This document shows positions 61,445 through 64,000 of a DNA stretch of 64,000 nucleotides, in pieces. The notes below the pieces were generated by a model. The model searched no databases. It saw only the letters and a list, made by a program, of their open reading frames with translations, and was not told where the DNA came from. A program made the position numbers and the translations under genes. The DNA lies in assembly GCF_014250475.1 (NCBI RefSeq), contig NZ_CP060204.1, forward strand, positions 1,935,001 to 1,999,000. The letters run 5' to 3'. The DNA is from Selenomonas timonae (GTDB lineage: Bacteria; Bacillota; Negativicutes; Selenomonadales; Selenomonadaceae). Positions within the stretch are counted from its first letter, which is position 1. Each line of letters opens with the position of its first letter.

Positions 61445-62013
61445 CAGATCGCCTCCGCAATTTTCTTGATGTTCACGGGAATGCCGCAGGTGACGAGATA
61501 GACCTCTGCGGCGCTACGCGCAATCTGCTGATTCGCCAGCCCCGCCATATCGCGGTAGAGGCGTCCAAGCCGATGTTCGGGCACAATGCCCGCCCCGACC
61601 TCGTTCGTGACGAAAATCGTCGTTGCCTCCACCTCCTGCGCCGCCTGAATCAGCGCACCGATCCGCTCCTCCACATGGAGGACGAAGGAGTCACGCTCCT
61701 GCTCCTCCTCCGGATATTGGAGCATATCATTGCTCAGGAACATCGTAATGCAGTCAAAGAGAATCACGCCGTGCGACTTCCCCGCCGCGCGGATTGCGTT
61801 CTCAGAAAAAAAGGGCGCCTCATAGGTAGACCAGTTGGCAGGACGGCGCGCCTGATGGAGATCGACGCGCTGCTGCATCTCCGTATCGTAGACCTGTGCC
61901 GTTGCAATGTAGGCGACCTGTGCCCCAGCTGCGGCACAATGTGCGGCATAGCGCTCGGCAAATGCGGACTTGCCCGAGCGGACGCCGCCTGTCACGAGAG
62001 TTATCTGCCCCAT
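61444..62013 (-). CDS. cobU: Bifunctional adenosylcobinamide kinase/adenosylcobinamide-phosphate guanylyltransferase
   Basis: A 189-residue CobU that phosphorylates and then guanylylates cobinamide. The P-loop is GGVRSGKS at about residues 9-16. The His-containing RRPANWSTYEAP and the late TNEVGAGIVPEHRLGRLYRD are family stretches. The frame opens at a GTG directly on the ribosome-binding site; the ATG at 62013, 10 nt after GGAGG, is preferred. It overlaps the cbiA stop by 13 bp. Confidence 0.95.
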   Translation of the reverse strand: MGQITLVTGGVRSGKSAFAERYAAHCAAAGAQVAYIATAQVYDTEMQQRVDLHQARRPANWSTYEAPFFSENAIRAAGKSHGVILFDCITMFLSNDMLQYPEEEQERDSFVLHVEERIGALIQAAQEVEATTIFVTNEVGAGIVPEHRLGRLYRDMAGLANQQIARSAAEVYLVTCGIPVNIKKIAEAI

Positions 62014-63368
62014 CTGCGACACGCCTCCGTAAAATGCGCTGCGGCTTTCGTGCAGCCCGCAAAGTGCAGATGCAGATAGCTGCCGAGCGCATTTTTGTAC
62101 GCATGCCCCGCAGCATACTGCGCGTTATTGCGCAGCTTCGTGAAGCGGAGCGGACGAACTGCCTTCGCGCCCTCGTCCGGCTCCTCCACGGAAAAGTGGA
62201 ATTCATGTCCGTGAAGCACAAGCCCCGCCGCACCGAGCACGGTATCTGATGTCTGCTCCGCCTCCACATAGCCGACCATCTGCAGCTTTTCCGTCATGCG
62301 TGCGCGCGCGGGGAAGATGCTGACCATCTCATGTTCTGCCCCATCGAAGTCGATCAACGAACGCATCAGATACATATAGCCGCCGCATTCGGCGTAGATG
62401 GGCATCCCCGCCTCTGCCGCACGGCGGATCGAGGCACGCATCGCCGTATTCTCCGCCAGACGGCGCGCAAACATCTCGGGGAATCCGCCGCCGATGATGA
62501 TGCCGTCCACATCGGGCAGTGCTTCATCGTGCAGGGGGCTGAACGTGACAATCTCCGCGCCGTGGGCCTCGAGTTCTGCGAGGCTCGCCGCATAGTAGAA
62601 GGAAAACGCCTCGTCGCGCGCCACGCCGATGCGGACGGAAGATACAGTATCCGTCCGCACGGGAGGGGCAACAGACAGCGGAGAGGCACTGCGGGCAAGT
62701 TCCAGAATTGCGTCCAGATCCAGCCCAGCCTCGACCCGCTGACCAACGGCGGCAATCGTCTCCGCCGCCGCGTGCTCCTCCACGGGCGTCAATCCGAGAT
62801 GACGCTCGGGCAGTGCGAGCGCGGCGTCGCGACGTAGGGCACCATAGACGCGCAGATCGACGCCCTCCATCGCCATGCGCACCATCTCCTCATGTGTCTC
62901 GCTACCAAGGCGGTTGAGGAGCACACCCGCGAGATTGACCGTGCGGTCATAGACACGAAAGCCGAGTGCCGTTGCCGCCGCAGACGCTCCGACGGATTTT
63001 GCGTCTATGACGAGGAGGACGGGCGCATCCAGCGCCTTTGCAATCGCAGCCGTCGAACTGACGCCGCGCCGCCCGCCGTCATAGAGCCCCATGACGCCCT
63101 CGATGACGGCGATGTCCGCATCCGCGCATTCGCGCGCGAAGATCTCCGTCAGACGCTCCTCCGGCACGAGCCACGTGTCCAGATTATGCCCCGTGCGCCC
63201 GCTCGCCAGCTGATGATAGCCGAGGTCGATGTAGTCTGGCCCCACCTTGAAGGACTGCACGCGAAGGCCACGCGCGCGCAGGGCTGAGAGAAGCCCTGTC
63301 ACGAGCGTGGTCTTTCCGCCGCCCGACTGCGTCGCCGCAATCACAATGCGCGGGATATTCCACTGCAT
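62001..63368 (-). CDS. cbiA: Cobyrinate a,c-diamide synthase
   Basis: A 455-residue amidase making the a,c-diamide of cobyrinate from glutamine and ATP. The P-loop region TQSGGGKTTLVTGLL lies at about 13-27, with KVGPDYIDLGYHQLASGR following. The glutaminase part shows IIGGGFPEMFARRLAEN and YAECGGYMYLMRSL with the catalytic Cys near residue 330. It is 14 bp after cbiC and runs into cobU. Confidence 0.96.
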   Translation of the reverse strand: MQWNIPRIVIAATQSGGGKTTLVTGLLSALRARGLRVQSFKVGPDYIDLGYHQLASGRTGHNLDTWLVPEERLTEIFARECADADIAVIEGVMGLYDGGRRGVSSTAAIAKALDAPVLLVIDAKSVGASAAATALGFRVYDRTVNLAGVLLNRLGSETHEEMVRMAMEGVDLRVYGALRRDAALALPERHLGLTPVEEHAAAETIAAVGQRVEAGLDLDAILELARSASPLSVAPPVRTDTVSSVRIGVARDEAFSFYYAASLAELEAHGAEIVTFSPLHDEALPDVDGIIIGGGFPEMFARRLAENTAMRASIRRAAEAGMPIYAECGGYMYLMRSLIDFDGAEHEMVSIFPARARMTEKLQMVGYVEAEQTSDTVLGAAGLVLHGHEFHFSVEEPDEGAKAVRPLRFTKLRNNAQYAAGHAYKNALGSYLHLHFAGCTKAAAHFTEACRRWGR

Positions 63369-63382
63369 GAATCCATCTCTCC

Positions 63383-63997
63383 TTAGGGACGCGTGTTGTC
63401 AATGAGATACATGAGCGCGTTGATCGCCGCAGCAGCAATCGGGCTGCCGCCCTTCGTGCCCTCGACGGTGATATAGGGAACGATGCCGTGTGATGCAAGC
63501 GCCGCCTTGGACTCTGCCGCGCCCACAAAGCCGACGGGAATGCCCACGATGCAGGCGGGACGGATACCCTCCTCACGCACGAGGCGCAGCACCTCAAAGA
63601 GTGCCGTAGGCGCGTTGCCGATAGCGACAATACTGCCGTCGAGCGCCTTGCCGAACTGGCGCATGGCAACCATCGAGCGCGTAATGCCCTCTTCCTTCGC
63701 ACGGACGGCAACCTCTGGATCGGCAACCAAACAGTGCACCTCACCCCCGAAGGAGGCGAGCTTCTTCTTGTTGATGCCCGTGCGCACCATCTCGACATCC
63801 GTATAGATGTGCGCACCCGCCTTCAGTGCCTCGATGGCACGGTCAATCGCCTCGGGATGCACGCGCGTGATCGGCGCATAGCCGACATCGCCCGATGCGT
63901 GAATCAGGCGCGAATAGAGCTTCGTCTCGCGCTCATCCAGATGAAGTCCCTCCAGATAGGGGGCAATCAGCTCCATGCTGCGGTTTTCAATCGCCAT
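63383..63997 (-). CDS. cbiC: Cobalt-precorrin-8 methylmutase CbiC
   Basis: A 204-residue methylmutase that moves the C11 methyl to C12 to give cobyrinate. Marks are RLIHASGDVGYAPITRVHP, then AIGNAPTALFEVLRL and PVGFVGAAESKAAL, and the C-terminal KGGSPIAAAAINAL. The ATG at 63997 lies three bases from the window end, so its ribosome-binding site and any upstream start cannot be checked. It is the first cobalamin gene in view of an operon that begins beyond the window. Confidence 0.93.
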   Translation of the reverse strand: MAIENRSMELIAPYLEGLHLDERETKLYSRLIHASGDVGYAPITRVHPEAIDRAIEALKAGAHIYTDVEMVRTGINKKKLASFGGEVHCLVADPEVAVRAKEEGITRSMVAMRQFGKALDGSIVAIGNAPTALFEVLRLVREEGIRPACIVGIPVGFVGAAESKAALASHGIVPYITVEGTKGGSPIAAAAINALMYLIDNTRP

Positions 63998-64000
63998 TGG

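Noticed and set aside
56661-63997. Cobalamin riboswitch for the cobalamin operon
   Set aside because: The genes overlap or nearly touch throughout, leaving no leader space; any riboswitch would be beyond the window end.

Overview
The window reads as one continuous chromosomal segment of a Negativicutes bacterium, most likely Selenomonas or a close relative. This is inferred from protein flavour and gene order, not from a database search. The housekeeping genes are of Firmicutes type: condensin SMC-ScpAB, RNase J, MutS2, YebC, QueH, an Rrf2 regulator and DUF445 proteins. The 39.7 kb region encodes a small exported protein ending in Phe that looks like an outer-membrane beta-barrel, which fits a diderm Firmicute. 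Coding density is high, many starts are GTG or TTG, and most genes run on the minus strand. The exception is a plus-strand island from fba to the Rrf2 regulator (20.6-26.0 kb). I see no rRNA, tRNA, CRISPR array, transposase or prophage.

Layout. 0-4 kb: ruvC-ruvA-ruvB-queH-spoIID-like-queA (Holliday junction resolution and queuosine synthesis). 4.3-8.5 kb: a class A penicillin-binding protein, tyrS and yebC, closed by a terminator. 8.5-20.5 kb: a long minus-strand run from a strong promoter: smc, ftsY, NUDIX, M50 protease, scpA, scpB, U32 protein, mutS2; all condensin subunits are in this unit. 20.6-26 kb: fba, lysC (with an internal start for a beta subunit), an aminotransferase, rplM-rpsI and the Rrf2 regulator. 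26-29.4 kb: galU and two coupled DUF445 membrane proteins. 29.6-35.5 kb: a tartrate/D-malate-type dehydrogenase, two exported proteins of unknown function, a CinA C-terminal amidase, rimO and an orphan solute-binding protein. 35.7-40.2 kb: split transketolase, RNase J with a long structured leader, and the small barrel protein.

40.3-48.3 kb: a complete arginine operon, argC-J-B-D-F-G-H, from its own promoter. 48.4-50.7 kb: hom-thrB. 50.8-56.2 kb: plsY-der-DUF512 and ispH-S1-domain protein. 56.3-64 kb: a tightly overlapping late cobalamin pathway (cbiC, cbiA, cobU, cobQ, cbiB, cobS, L-threonine kinase, cobC-type phosphatase) ending in a fluoride channel gene. The operon start and any riboswitch lie beyond the window.

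The least explained structure is a dispersed element of about 160 bp present twice in opposite orientations (4067-4227 and 29491-29652). The copies are roughly 80% identical by eye, with imperfect terminal inverted repeats and a conserved central hairpin. It looks like a MITE-type intergenic repeat. Other points of interest are RNA-level: mutually exclusive hairpins ahead of rplM, a two-hairpin leader ahead of the RNase J gene, a long hairpin between lysC and the aminotransferase, and an internal ribosome-binding site in lysC.
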